Below are positions 13,901 through 40,556 of a stretch of DNA of 64,000 nt, piece after piece. A program made the translations under genes and the position numbers. The stretch is taken from positions 3,913,501-3,977,500 of the forward strand of contig NC_134962.1 in the NCBI RefSeq assembly GCF_965638725.1, written 5' to 3'. Numbering within the stretch: position 1 is the stretch's first letter; the number at the start of each line of letters is the position of its first letter. The notes under the pieces are model-generated. The model saw nothing but the letters and a program-made list of their open reading frames with translations, was not told the DNA's origin and ran no database searches. Source of the DNA: Aptenodytes patagonicus. Taxonomy: Eukaryota; Chordata; Aves; Sphenisciformes; Spheniscidae.

Positions 13901-15779
13901 CCCTTCCCAATGCCCCTGTGGGAGATGCTGCAGATAGAGCAGTCACTGAACTGTTGGAGGCAGGCGCGAGACGGTGGCGGTGCCCCCATGGCTTCTGCCG
14001 CATGTCCCACCGCCACTGCTTGGAGGTCTGGCTGCTGCAGGTTATCTCCCCAAGCTCCGTGCCTCCCTGTTACCCCACTGCCACTCCCATGATATCACTG
14101 GGCTGGTCTGAGCAAGGATCTCTCTTCCATGTGGTTGCCATTAATTCCACCACCGTAAACATCAGCCTGAGGTACCGGACCATACCGAGCAATCAATCTC
14201 TAATTGCCATATCCCTCAGTAAAACAAAAAGCCCACAAGGAAAGAGAAAGGGAATAAAGAGGCCAAGAGCTTCCCTCTGCCCATTGCAGATGGCTCATGA
14301 GAAGCCTCGGATGGAAAATAACCCCCCTTAGCCCTGTGCTATGTCCCTCTTGCAGAGGAATGAGCCAGGAATTTCATGCATGTAGAGCAACCACCAAACA
14401 GTCCCTACAGGTCTGCCGAGGACCACTGCTCATCAAGCGGCTGCTTGTTTACCTGCCGCCCATTTCCATAGCGTGGGTGTGCAGCTGCATTCCTGGGAGC
14501 CCCGGCTGCTCCCCGCCTGCCCGACCTGTCCGTGCGCAGGTAACAAAGCTCAAAGCCACTGTTTGGCAGCAGAGCTGCAGATGGGCGATGCAATTGCTGC
14601 AGGGAAATGTTGCCAAGGATGCTCAGCGCAGTGCTAGGCTTACTTAAGGAGCCAGCTCAGCAGCTGGGGTGTAAATCAGTGTGGTGATACTGCTGCCGGT
14701 GGATGGATGCAACTTTACGCCGGCTGAGAGTCTGAGCTGTTGGCTGGGGACCGAGCTCTGGGGATGTGCAGCTCGGCAGAGCTGCCTTCCTCACACAGGA
14801 CGACTCGGAGGAGGAGCTCAGCCTCGGTGCTCCAAAGCCCCTTCCGCAGGAGCTCTCCCTATCCACCAGCCCTGGAAATATCACAGGGAAACCACCCTCC
14901 CCAGCTTACGTGTCCTGTTAAGCAACACAGCCGTGTCCCTCCCGAGCATGGAGCCACGGTCGGAGGTGGCTGTGCCAGCACAGCAGGGCCCTGCACTCAC
15001 CGGGCAGCTCTCGGCCGAGCAGGATGTGCCGTCTGGGTCTCGGATATGTAGGAAACAACTTTTTGTTGCTTTTTATTTGTGCCATGCTGATGGGGAGCAA
15101 ATGTAGCTCTTGCTTTCACAGTCCCTGTGTGGTACTGCTGTCTGCAGCGATGCGGAGGAAGGCTGTCCTTGCCCAGCTTTAGCAGAGACAGGCAGGGGAG
15201 TCAGTGCCAGCTTTTTCCCAGGGGATGCTGAAATAGCTGCACTTCAAAGACTCAGGATGTGTCCACGTTGCCTTCGGCTCTGACGGCCCACAGCTCGGAG
15301 TGAAAGCTGCTTGTGTCAGCAGCTGGAGCTGGAAGGTAACCCAGGCTGAGCTGGGGCTGCCGGCCAGGATCGGCACCCAAGTCATCCAGCCTTTCCCCAC
15401 TGGTCCCCAAAGCATCCCCAGCCGCTGCAAAGTTCCCCCAAGAGACAGTCCAGGACCACGGGCTTTCATCCTGCACTTGCAAGTATCCATTTGTGTCAAT
15501 TTGGGCACGTTCCTTCCCCTCTTCCGCCCTGTTTGGGCTGGGGGCTCTCTGCTGCACAGCCCTATTACATGCCCTGGGCCATGCCACTCTACAGCAGGGT
15601 CCCAAACCCAAATGCAGCCTCTTGTCCAAGCTGTGCCACTGGGAAATGACCCTCCTAGGAAGGCCACAGCAGAGCACTCCATGGAGGCAACATCCCTCCG
15701 AGCAAGGCAAACAAGTGCATAAGGGTTTGGTAGGAGGATGCTGTTGTCACATTTGATTTTTCTTTTTTTCTCTTCCCCT
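7901..15779. other. Intergenic DNA, no gene recognised
   Basis: No coding exon, tRNA or transposon was recognised. Two overlapping long open frames around 10.27–10.94 kb (186 and 210 codons, different frames of the same GC-rich patch) carry no domain and are probably compositional. T-runs occur around 13.56–13.60 kb. A low-GC patch near 12.4–12.7 kb is unremarkable. Confidence 0.55.
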
Positions 15780-15930
15780 CTGAAAGAGCCAGGTTATGTA
15801 AAATGAAAAAGTTCCCATCTTAATGGTGGATGAATTATTTAAATGGGTCTGTTTGCTAATGTGATTGACTTCAACCAACAGCACAGGTTGAACTGTAATT
15901 ACGGGAAAACAATCAAATCTCTATCTGGGT
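15780..15930. promoter_or_regulatory. Candidate conserved non-coding element with TGATTGAC
   Basis: This AT-rich unique stretch contains TGATTGAC (15862–15869) and, about 35 bases further on, a TGTAATTACGGGAA sequence. It therefore resembles the 7.8-kb island, where TGATTGAC is followed by TAATTTACGGGAA. It also carries further AT-rich homeodomain-type cores (ATTATTTAAAT). The shared motif pair suggests two related regulatory modules upstream of RBBP8NL, but eight-base motifs also recur by chance, so the call is tentative. Confidence 0.25.
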
Positions 15931-18900
15931 TCAAACCATACTGGTCTTGCCACTTTTTTTGTATTATAGCAGAACCTGTTGGGCAGCTTTAGTTAAGCTG
16001 AGCCTCCTTTCTGCTGCTGGGGCAAAGAAACACAAACCAGTAGAGCCAGTCAGACTGCAAAAAAAAAATTATGGCTTATTGTCTGTGCAAGTTCACCCAC
16101 ACTGCTCAGTCCTGTCTCCCGTGTCCCAGATGACCGTCTCTTGATCACAACTTAACTGAGCCAGAGGAGTCGAGGGAGAGACACACAGAGGCAGCCCCCC
16201 AATGTGAGTATTGTGCCTGCACTGATTTTTATCTGTCCCCGGCATCCTCGGCAGTGTTACATAGCTGGGAAGGGAGCTGGCTTGAGCTGTGCATGGAGAA
16301 TTGTCCAAAAACCACGCAGCAGCGTGCTGGGGAGAGCTGTCACTCGGTGCTGGCAGCCAGAGCCTGCTCCAGCTCCCATCTGATGGGCAGAGGCTGTCGT
16401 GTCATGGGTTTGCTTGCTTTTCTGTCTCCTCTTGGAGTTTGCGGAGGAAATTTGGATTTTTCTAGCAGCTGAGGAGTTGATGGCTTGTTGCAAAGCGGCA
16501 GCTCTGCCTCTGTGGGTGCGCGGGCTGGCAGGGAGCAGAGCTGAGCCAGCCTGGGCTACGCAGCCACTACCCAGCCGGGACCCCAGGGCTCTTCTCTCCT
16601 CTAACAAAAACTTCTCCTCTGGCGTTTTCCACTTGAGCATGAAAGGTAATGAGATATCACTGGAATCTGAAATGCAAAGAAACGGCATCCAGCTCTAGTT
16701 CGGGCGAAGTAAAATAGCTGTGCAAGGGTCAGAGCAGTTTGTGGGTGTCAGGGCTTATGTGAGTACAAGGGAGTCTGGTCATGTTTGCATCTAGAGAGCA
16801 GGGACCAGAGGCAGCAAACATCAAAGCTTTCTCTGAGCAAACATCCAGGGTGCGTGACAGCCATGGTGCAAGCAGAGCCGGGTCTGCAGCCACGTCGGGA
16901 TATACCACGGGAGCATGTGGGCTGGCAGCGGTGCCCATCCTGGGCAGGCAGCACCGCTCACCCGGGCATTAGTGCCTGGCACCGGGAGGGCATCACCTCC
17001 TTTCATGCCTGATCCACCTCCCATGCAGCATCTCGCACAGCGTTGGCCTGTGCCAAACCACACGCGTGCTCAGCAGTAAATAACTTTCAATGGGCTCGTG
17101 GGGCTCCTTTCCCACCCTAAATCAACCGCATCTCTATTGCCAGGGCTAAGAACACCTTTTTCCTCCGTGGCAGCTGGGACCCAGGCTGCGGTGACCTCCG
17201 CTAGCTGGATGAGGTGGCCCTCTGTCCCCTCCACCTTCAGACCCTCTGTCCCCATTGCATTCCCCATGGGACATCCAGGGCAGGCAGATACACTCCTGCA
17301 GGCAGTGCAAATATTCAGCAACGCTGGAGCTTGCCCGAGCAGGGGCAGCCCCAGGCACAAGGTGTGATGCTGATGGGGGGCTGCCGTCCCCCTCCCTGCT
17401 CTCCCCTACCTTAAATCCAGGTCGAAGGAAGCGATGGTGGGGTTGCTGCAGGAGGCTCTGTCCACACGTGCTGCCTCCCTGCACAGGGATTTTGCCGCTG
17501 GGGGTTGGACTGTCCCCATCGCCTGCTCCTTGTCCCCTCTGCATGGGATGGTCCCATGATGGGGAATGCCCTGAAAGCACTTACAGGGGAGATGAGCACA
17601 GACCGTCCCATAGCTTCAGCAGAGGACACAGGACACTGATGTGTGGTGTTGATTCAAAACCCAGCCTGGGCAGCAAAGTGTCCCCAACACCAATGTGTCA
17701 CCAAGCATTTGGGACAAGCAGAGATGCCTCAGCCCATAAAAATGCCTGGCTGTGGCTGTCCTGTTTGTTGGATGGCACAGTGTGGGGCTGAGCTGGTAAG
17801 AGAGGACCCATCCATGATGCCACAGTGGGGCTAAAGCCCAGGTGGAGCAGAGCTGCCCTGGAGGGGATCAAGTCACCACTTGATCTGGATCAGGTGCAGG
17901 ATGAAGCTGGCAGAGATCTGCCCAGCAAGGTGGGGAAGCGAGGTCCCATGCAAGCCTGTCAAAGAAGCAGATATTTCCCAAATACAACATCTCCCACTGA
18001 GCTTTGCCCTTGATCCGCTCGGGAGCGGTGAGAGGGTGCACATGTCCTGGCTAGTCTGCAAATATGTGGTGTGTTAGGGGCTGTGCTCAGGAGCGGACTA
18101 GCTCTGCCTGGCAAACGCGCCTGCAGCTGGTGGACTGATGTATGGCTGTGAGGAAGGCAAAGCCACGCTGGGTGGGTTTTTCTTCCAAATTAGAGGTGTT
18201 GGGCACTTTTCCTCCCCAGAAGTGGGGAGGTAAGCAGGACCTCCCACCTTGTTTCGACATGAGCTTCAGGAATTCCCAAAGGATGGAGATTTGGTGGAAT
18301 TAGTTCCCGGCATCTTTCATCAAAGCTTCTCCAGGGCTTTCAGAGCAGCTCACTTGTTCCAGCTGCCCAACACCACAAGCACATTCCTGTACCACCTCAG
18401 CGATGGGAACCTGGCTCCCAAACCTCACCAGGAGCAGATGCCGAGGCCGGGAAGAGAAAGCATCCACCTTTCCTACTCCGCTTGCGCTCAACCTGGGGAT
18501 GCCTCAGCTGAATGACACCTGAAACCCTGTCATTGCTCAAATTGCCCAAAAGGAGCCTTGAAAGCAAAGAAGCAGCATCCAGAGATTTGCTCCGTCACTG
18601 CCTTAGAAGAGCTACGTGGGATGTGCAGGGAAACCCGAGGCGCAGGGTCTTGCCCAAGACTGGAGCAGTGAGCATGGTGAATGAAAGGGCTCCTCGCAGC
18701 CCCCCCGACCTCCCCTCGCCCCAAACCAGGCACCACTGTGGTCCCAGCAGCTCGTAGCAACCAATGGCCAAGGGAACCGTGTCCCATGCAGGTGTCCTGT
18801 GGGTGGGTGGGGAGCTTGTTTGACAGAATAGTAGTAAACACAGCAATGTTGCCCTGCGTCTTCAAAACAAGCAGAGCCTTTCCTGCAGCTCCTGCTATTG

Positions 18901-18987
18901 TAAAAGAGAAATATTTACTGATCACCGAGACTTCAGCCTTACGTCAGTGGATAAAAGCCTGATGTGGTCTCCCAGCCCCCTGAAGCT

Positions 18988-19050
18988 GGGGCATCCCCAT
19001 CAGCAGGGGTCCCCAGGCATCCCCCATTGGGGCATCCCCATCAGCAGGGG
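18988..19050 (+). repeat. Short direct repeat, two 22-bp copies
   Basis: An exact 22-base sequence beginning GGGGCATCCCCATCAG occurs at 18988–19009 and again at 19029–19050, offset by 41 bases. A third partial GGCATCCCC core lies between the copies. It looks like a two-unit tandem duplication of about 41 bp. No function is inferred. Confidence 0.8.
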
Positions 19051-21542
19051 GTCGCAGCCACCTGGTTCAGCTTTTGGACCTGCACCACCAGCAGCTTTAA
19101 ACTGCCCTGGCCATGGGGATAGGGCCAGATCCAGCACCCTGAGGCCCTGCGAGCTCCCATGGAGGAGAAGTGCCCCAGGCTGTCCCACCCCCATCCGGCT
19201 GACCTGGTTCAACCAGTGGGGCCAAAGTACCTAGGATGGTTTCGCAGGACTGAATCTTCCTAGCACATAACCCCTTCTTTAAATAGTGCTGAAGAGAAAA
19301 GCTGATTCAGTTAAAGACTTCATTACCTGCACTGTATCCAGGGAAGAGACATTTATTCTTTTCATTTGCATGGCCATTAGCTTGACTCAGGATGCCCACG
19401 CACACCCTAACACAGCAGGAGCAGAGGTGCCGGTTTATATGAGCATGGTTACGACGGATCTTCATGCCCCTTACCCCATGCAAGACCTGCTTGCCCATGC
19501 AGGACCAGGAATGATGGATTCTCCATCTGTCAGGAGCAGCGTGGGCTCCGAGGCATGCTGCTGTCGAGGTCTTCTGCCATGGAGGAGGAGACAGCGAGAC
19601 CGAGATGCTCTCCAGGCGCCATGTGCAGCGTAACAGGGTCACAAGCGAAGCATGGGGTGACACTGCCGTCTGTCAGAGCTTCCCAGGGTATTTACCACCC
19701 TCTTTCCCCAGACAAGGGCTCTGGGGATGGGGGAGGCAGAGGGAGAGTGTTGGCTGGGCTGGGAGGAGGTGGCGGCCGTGCGCCTCCACTCCAGATGGGG
19801 CCTTGAGCTATTCCCTGAGCCTCACCGCTTCTCAATTAAATCGCCTGAAAAATGCGATAATGGTTCATTACCCACTTCCCAGAGCATTCTGAGGTGTTAA
19901 TTAAGTAAGGTTTATAGAAGCTGTGGTTACCCTGAGATGCACAGGCAGATAAGTGGCTACTTTTAATCATCTTCCAAATCCTCGTGCGGGCACACAGACC
20001 TGCCTGCGGATCCAGCCAAAGCCCACCACGCTCCGGGGAGCATCGTGGCATGGCTGGCGGGTCTGAGTACAGGTCACTCTCTGGAGCGGGGAGCAGGACA
20101 AATATTTACTGCTAAACCTCAGCAAAGCAGCAGGGAGCTGCTCATCACAGGGACTGGGGAGCAGGAGGACAAAGCCTCCCTCCCAGCTGGGGACAGTGCA
20201 AGAGCAGACCCTTAACTGCTCACCCCAATTTTATAAAAAGCCAAACTCTGGTTCCTGGGTGTATTCAGGTATTGCAGAGGACCAGCTTCTGCTTTAGTGA
20301 TCCTGCAAGCCCAGGCCAGCAAAGACTCTGTGCTGGGAGGAGGGATGTCCCTGTGCCTAGAGAACACCTCACAGCTAGGGGCCCTCAAGCAGAAATAAGG
20401 TAATGGAATAAAATCCCCATTGCTTTGGTGATTGCCATCGTGGTTAGAGAAAGAGAAGTTGCCTCCAAAGGGCTGGGGTACCGGGGTAGAAACTGAGCTG
20501 CTGGTTTTGTGATAGCCAGGGCTGCGCTGTATTATGGCAACACAGACTTTATAGGGTTGAAGTAAACGGGTGTGCAGGTTGGGACTTGAGGCTGGAGCTT
20601 TGTCTTGGAGGATTCGCTCTTGTTCTCCTCTCCCTGAAATGGGGCACGTCTGCACACACGTGAGCAGGGACAGCATCTCCCTAGTGCTGCCAGTCCTGTT
20701 TAGCTTGTTCAGGGGGCTGCAACCAGTGCCGGTCCCCAGCAAACCCAAAGGGCCATCAAGACAGCTCGTAGCCCTGCTGCAGCTCCGCACCTCTTGGGTG
20801 GGATCCCCATCTTAAGTCAGCGGAGGCGACCCTGGGGCAGGGTGTCTGCAGCAAGGGCTCACTGAAAACCGGCCTCTGGGCTGGCGGAGCAGCACAGAGC
20901 GGCTGCCCTGCTTCGGGGAGGATTTTCAGGTTGTGCGAGGCGGGGGAAGACACCTTATCCTTCTCCCTGGTGAGGTGAGAGCCAAAGCTGCTCCTCCTGT
21001 CTCACCCATCGGAAGGTAATTTTGCAATTTGCCAGCCCCTATCCAACACCTGTGCGCAAAACCAGCGTGGTGGAGAGCAAGTGCTGGGCTCCATTTTAGG
21101 ACAGCCTGTGCCACGTTAAGTCATACAAATAAATAAATGCCCAGGAAAAAAAAAAAAACCCAACACACACACAAAAACTCTCCAATCTGCCAAATGCACA
21201 GTACATCAGCAAAGAGGATCAGCTTCACGCTGGCCTGCAAAATACTCCTGGCAATGCAGATTTTCCATGAGTGTTCAGGCAGCTTTTCTGGGTATAAATT
21301 CAATTTACCATTCTAAAATTAGATGAGGAACATAGTAGGGTAGCCAAGAAAAGAAAGTTTGGCTGGTGAAAGCAGCCCTGCCCGGCAATCACCCAGCAAA
21401 AGGTATATTACATAAATCCAGCCTGAAGCTGAACAACTCCAGCGTTGCTGATGGGGAAATATCTGGTTGTAAATCCATTAAGCTTCACTGATCTGACAGT
21501 GTCAAAACTTCAGAATCCTGCCATTTTTTTTTTAACATCTTA

Positions 21543-21563
21543 AGCTCATTTAGCTAATGAGCT
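21543..21563. repeat. Perfect inverted repeat (8-bp arms)
   Basis: AGCTCATT, a five-base spacer TAGCT and AATGAGCT form a 21-bp inverted repeat with perfect arms. It includes homeodomain-like TAAT/ATTA cores on both strands, just after a T9 run. It could be a dimeric homeodomain site or chance. It is too short to be a structured RNA. Confidence 0.6.
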
Positions 21564-24500
21564 GCTTTATGCTTCTAAAAGGAAACAGTGCTGAGGGTGA
21601 GGATGTGCTGTGGCTCTATGCAAGCGTGGCCGGCAGCACCAGGGGTGGTAATGAGAGGCCAGAAACCCCCCAGGGACCAGGGAATGGGGGACGGCTGTGC
21701 TGTCAGAGCCAACTGTCCGAGTCCATCCCTTCCCAAGCCCCCTGGCATGGGCTAGGAAATAACCTCCCTGCCACTTTTCCTTTCCCCAGCCACAGCCAGG
21801 AGCATCCCGCCCCGAGGAGCGATGCCATCGGTACCCAGGCGATGCCGGGGGCTGCCCTAGCCCCATGTGTGAGAGCTGACGTGCCAGGGACCCTGTGCCC
21901 CGACCTGGACCCCGTGTCCCGCCCTGAGCTGAGCATCGAGGGACGCGGAGAGCAGGTGAGCAAAGCTACAGCCATCAGCAACAGCCCTGCCCTGGGGGCT
22001 TGGACTTTCCAAACCGACCAGATTTAGGGGCTGGATGAGGAGTTTGCCTTTGGTCCCCAACACTGGGGCTCTGTTTGCAGAGGGCACCCATCACTTTGAA
22101 ATACGCCTGGGCCCACCGGCACGTCAAAGGGCTGCTCCTAGCCCTGCTGTGGGGCCGCATCCAGCACCTCCGGGTGTATATTACAGTGACAGCTCTGGAA
22201 AGGGCTCAGGGCTGTAAATGAAATCCCTGTCTCAGGGAGCGAGCTCTAGGCTGCAGGACTCTGTGGTCTGGTCTTCATCAATAAATCTCCCTCAATAAAT
22301 CCTCTCGGCGGAGGAGCGGGGGCTGCAGCTTCGTGCTTTGGCCAGTCCACACCAGGGGAGAAGGTAGCAAAGCCAAACCCCTCGGAGAGCCTGGGCTGTC
22401 TGCGGGGTTGCTCTGCTGCAGCAAAAGGCCGAATCCTGGATACAGATACACAGGGGGCAACATTCGTGCAACATCTGTGTAACCGTGTGTGTGCACAGAC
22501 CAGAGACCCAAAGTCCTCACCAGGTTTGCCGCAGAGTGGCAGTCCCATCTGCAGGCAGGGATGGATGCTGGCATCTCAAAGAGCATCAAAAATGGCAATA
22601 GCTTTTCCCCACTGATCGAATCCCCAGCAGGTCACAGATCCCTGCTGACCTGGGGGCTCTGAGGAAAAGAAAGTCAGCCCTGGTGGCACTGCAGCTGTGC
22701 ACGGAAGCCGAAGCTGCTGCCCACACCCCAGCCCCAAATCCTGATCTGCCGGGCTGTGCCCGCAGCACTGAGTCACAGCAGCAGGGATCCGGATCCGACG
22801 CTGAGCACCTGGGCTGCCCCCGCACCCTCCGCCTCCCACCACATCCAAGCCCAGCCCTGTCTCCCCAAACCGCGGGCTGGCACGAGCCCCAGCCTGGATG
22901 TCGCCTTCCCGGGATGACCCAGCTGGAGCCCCGTAGTGTTTAGCCCTGCAAGACACCAGCCTTGGCGAGAGGGCAGCGCCAGGGTGGGCAGGGGCTGATC
23001 TGGCACCAGCGAGCACCATAGGAAGCCCACGCGGCCGCCGCCAGCTCTGCTCCCAGTTTGCAGCACTGGGGAATGCAACGGGAATTAGTGCCTGAGCACT
23101 TCAAAGCCTTCCCAGCCGGCACTCAGGGTTTCAGCCCCGCAACAGCAGCGGTGGGTCTCACAACCTCCCTTCAGCCCCGGGGAGGTGCTTTGCCCGGGGC
23201 AGAGCCGAATTTAGGACTTGGCGATCCCGGGAAGTGCTTCCCATTAACATCAGGGGGTTGGGTTTTTTTTCTTTTTTGGAGTAGAGCCGGGTATTACTTC
23301 CCCTAGCTCATTATTCAGCTATGGCTCTTGGGGCTGAGCAGCAGACATCAGTTCTCAATCCCATTTCATGGCAGCCGATCCCGAGCTGCACGAGCCGCGA
23401 CAAGCCGCACCGTGCCTCGGGTGGCTTTTACTTGCTGGGAGAGATCACCCAGCCCTGGGAAAGGGTGGGTTCTGCCCAGGGAAGTGGGAGCAATGAATAT
23501 TTTTTTTAATTGTTTCTCCAGACAGCGAGATCTCTGCTTGTTTGCACAAAAGGCAAGGAAGCTGTTTCACTGATCCAAGCGTGCTGAGAGCACACAAGCC
23601 AAGCTCCCTGCTTGTGCTCGCTGGCGCGTGCCTCATTTCTTTTGAAAATCAGATGCTTTAGGGGAAAGTTTCTTCTTCCAGCTCTGCGTGCCCACATCTT
23701 GCATATGCAGGCGATCCGGCACGCCTCTGCTCTGCATGCAGATAAAGGCACAGGCGGGCTGCCGGCAGGGAGCCGGGCTGGGAGCGTGCCGGAGCCTGGC
23801 GGAAACCTCCCCATGCCACCATGGGGCTGCAAAACCCAGGTCCCAGCCCAGCCTTTCACCTTCGAACAACAGAGAGGAGGTTTTCTCCCTGGTCATCTCT
23901 GCATGGTTGAAGGCTGAGTGCCCAGGTGCTTCGTCGGGAATGGGATTACCGTCCGTGACTCAGTAACCCGGCGTGACTTTTAGGGGAGAAGCTCCCATGT
24001 GGCAATGCTGAATGCCCTCATGTGGAAGTCCCTCTTCTCCCAGCGTGGTTCTGGTGGTCCTGGAGGACACCCCAGGGTGGGCAAGGCTTTGCTGACCTGC
24101 TCAGGGAGGCAGGGAGGTTGCACACCCCTCCTGCCCAAACCCCGGGGGACCTTCCACGATGCTCTGCAGGGATGCTCAGACACACGCCCTTCCCTGGTAC
24201 CACCATGGTCCAGGAGGGACCTGGGCCCACAGCTATTCCGGGGGATCGAAGACTCCCCGAGGCTTTGGCTGATGGAAAGGAAAGAGTTTATCCCAACATC
24301 AGCATCCCAGGGAGGAATGAGGTCATCATTGATGTAATGACCTTCTCATCTCCAAAGTTTCTGCTTTCCATCCCTGCTAATAATTTCAAAATTTATAGTC
24401 ACTGGGATTAGTGCAAAATTCTTAAAATTAGGGAAAAATTCTTTAAAAACACCCACTTTACTTTCAGGCTGTTTGTTTACCTCCTGCCTTTCCCAGCTTA

Positions 24501-25512
24501 CTGAGCTGGGGGTGGTGTGGGCTGCTCTCCACCTCCCCGTTTTTTTGGGGGAGCTTTCAACCAAAAAAGGAAAAAGCAAGGTTTTTTTAGAAAGCAGAGC
24601 ACTTCATCTGTTCTTGGGGATTACTGAATGCTACTGCCAACACTAAGTGATAGCACTCAGCATGATGAAGCATTAATAACCCCATAACATCAATGGGGAA
24701 ACTGAGGCAGGGGCAGGCTGAGCGGAGACCTGAGCCTGGGGCAGGAGCTGGGACACTGCTCCTGGTACAGAGGGGCTGGGGACAGCCAGCGCACCCAGGG
24801 GTGCCCCAGCTCACATTCAGCCCCACGGGTGCTCTGCACACACCAGGCTTCCTGCGGGGCTTGGCTCTGTGCATCACCTCTCCAGGTTTCTCTGTAAAAT
24901 GGGGTGAGTAACACTCAGTTTGGTGTCTCCCAAGGGTTTGAAGAGGCTGCAGCCAGCAAGGGCATGTGGGGAGCCTGGCGATGACAGCAGGGCGGCCGAG
25001 TGGTACGTGTTGCCTCCGTAGAAGCTGTGCGTGGTGCCAGAGGGAGAAGGGATGCACGGGAGCATCTCAGGTCCCAGCGGGAGATGGGTCCATCAGGCTC
25101 GAGCACCAAAGCTGCCACGAGTTTTCCCATTATCAGTCCCCAGCAGTGCGGTCCCGACACGAGCCCTGCAATCCCTTCCTCAAGAAGATACCCTGCCCCA
25201 TCTCACCCCAGAGAAAAGTGATTTAAACAGCTCAAAAAATAGAGGAAAAATCTGATTTTTCAGCTGGGCTTTCAGTTCTCCCATTTTCCAAGCCATCATT
25301 CTCTGCTTTGCCTGTGCCCCCAGCCTGGGGCTGAGGCAGGGTGAACAGGTCTGAAAATGCCTCCCCAGATGAGCCTGCTGCTTTGTGCATGTCTGTGGTT
25401 TAGCAAATTATTTCACTTTCTAGATTTGGGCTTTGTCCTGTTTTCAAGACTTTCCAGAACACCACACACACAAGACACTTCTCTTTTATTGGACTTTTTG
25501 TTTCTCTTTTAG

Positions 25513-25588
25513 GCTGAAACCTGAATAATTTGAAACGAAAGGACATCCTTGCGCTGGAAGCAGCCCGGTGTGTGGCACAGCCCTGAAC
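25513..25588 (+). other. RBBP8NL: RBBP8NL 5' UTR part of first coding exon
   Basis: The exon follows a good acceptor (pyrimidine-rich TTTCTCTTTTAG ending at 25512). It contains an in-frame TAA at 25526–25528, 21 codons upstream of the ATG at 25589, which closes the reading frame and fixes the start. Position -3 of the ATG is A, a favourable Kozak context. Because the exon starts at an acceptor, an upstream non-coding exon is implied. Confidence 0.8.
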
Positions 25589-39497
<13,909 letters not shown>

Positions 39498-40005
39498 CAG
39501 CAGGGCAGGATGAGAAGCGACACAGATGATGCAGACCAAAGGAGAGAGCTCAGAGACCTCAGCATCCCTCCCACGCTGGGAGAGTGACTCCTCCTGCCAT
39601 GCTGGGCCAGGCAGTGGGGAATTCATAAGAACTCATTAATGAGTAGAGCACCCTGAAAAACCTCACTCGGTGCCCCAGGAGAGGCTAGGCAAGGAAGAGC
39701 CATGCAGGTGATACCTGGAGCAGCCAGGTCACTGCTGGTGGAGCAGCGCTTTCAGTGACCCCCAGCCCTGCGCCAGAGCAGACCCTCAGACTGGCGCTAG
39801 GAAGAGGAGACGCCCTCTTTGCAGCACTCACCCTGGATCAGGACCATGTTCCTCCCTGGGATTTCATGCAAGGAGAACGGACTACCCATACGCCGCTCCC
39901 CATGTACGATGTCCCGGTGGCTGGCCTAAGGGTGGTGACCAAGCTGAACATCGCAGGGCCCCATGCACAAACCTGCATTGATTAAATCCCTCCCCAGGTT
40001 TCATA
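39498..40005 (+). other. RBBP8NL: RBBP8NL 3' UTR
   Basis: The sequence from the stop codon to just past the first plausible polyadenylation signal is not coding. The end is estimated from the ATTAAA at 39981 and the GT-rich sequence after it, so it is approximate. Confidence 0.55.
39981..39986 (+). terminator. RBBP8NL: Polyadenylation signal ATTAAA
   Basis: ATTAAA, the commonest variant of AATAAA, lies 484 bases after the stop codon. About 25 bases later comes a GT-rich element (TGTGTGGATCTTGTTTG), the expected layout of a cleavage site. Confidence 0.55.
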
Positions 40006-40556
40006 CATGTGTGGATCTTGTTTGACCTGGAGAAAGCCCGTGGTTTTCTTTTCTAGTTAGGTGAGGAGCAAGCACGTGGGCAGGCAGGTGGGACATGTCC
40101 CTGGAGAGGGCAGGGAGAAGAGCATGGGAAGGGAGGGCTTGTTTGCTCCCTCTCCCCAAGGTGTCCTGCATGCCTGGAAAAGGCAGGTGTGTGAGACCCA
40201 GCTGTGGCTCACAGCAGAGCACCAGCTCAGCAGTTCACATTGATCTTGGCAGGATTGCTGGGAGCTTGTTTTCACATGGATAAACTGTTCTTAAACATTT
40301 TTTTCTGATGTGTTAAGCATGGGCAAGTTTTCCTTCAGCATAAAGTGACAGGGCACTCTAGCCGGGGGCGGGATGAGAAGGGCTGCAGTGAGCATCCCTG
40401 CAGCCACAACATTGCACCAGAGACCAGGCTGGGTTGTTCCTAGTGCACGTGCGGAGAACAGGGACGAAACGGAGGGACACCAGAGAAGTGCCAGAGACCG
40501 CACCTGCCCCGTCTGGTGCACCGCCATTTCCTTTACCCGCAGGTAAAGGAAAAACC
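40006..40556. other. Intergenic DNA between RBBP8NL and the repeat pair
   Basis: No exon, RNA gene or transposon recognised. Confidence 0.5.

Larger units (their letters stand above)
15931..25512. other. Intergenic DNA / 5' flank of RBBP8NL
   Basis: No coding exon was recognised. The first coding exon of RBBP8NL begins at a splice acceptor, so at least one non-coding first exon must lie in this flank or further left. It could not be placed with confidence. One possible donor, GGG followed by GTGAGT at about 24,902, sits in a moderately GC-rich stretch 0.6 kb upstream of the acceptor. CpG-richer patches lie near 22.7–23.06 kb. A/CA-rich low-complexity sequence lies around 21.14–21.18 kb. Confidence 0.5.

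Noticed and set aside
1-25512. GATA5 coding exons expected from conserved gene order
   Set aside because: No frame encodes the two GATA zinc fingers or their flanking basic region. GATA5 probably lies to the left of the window.
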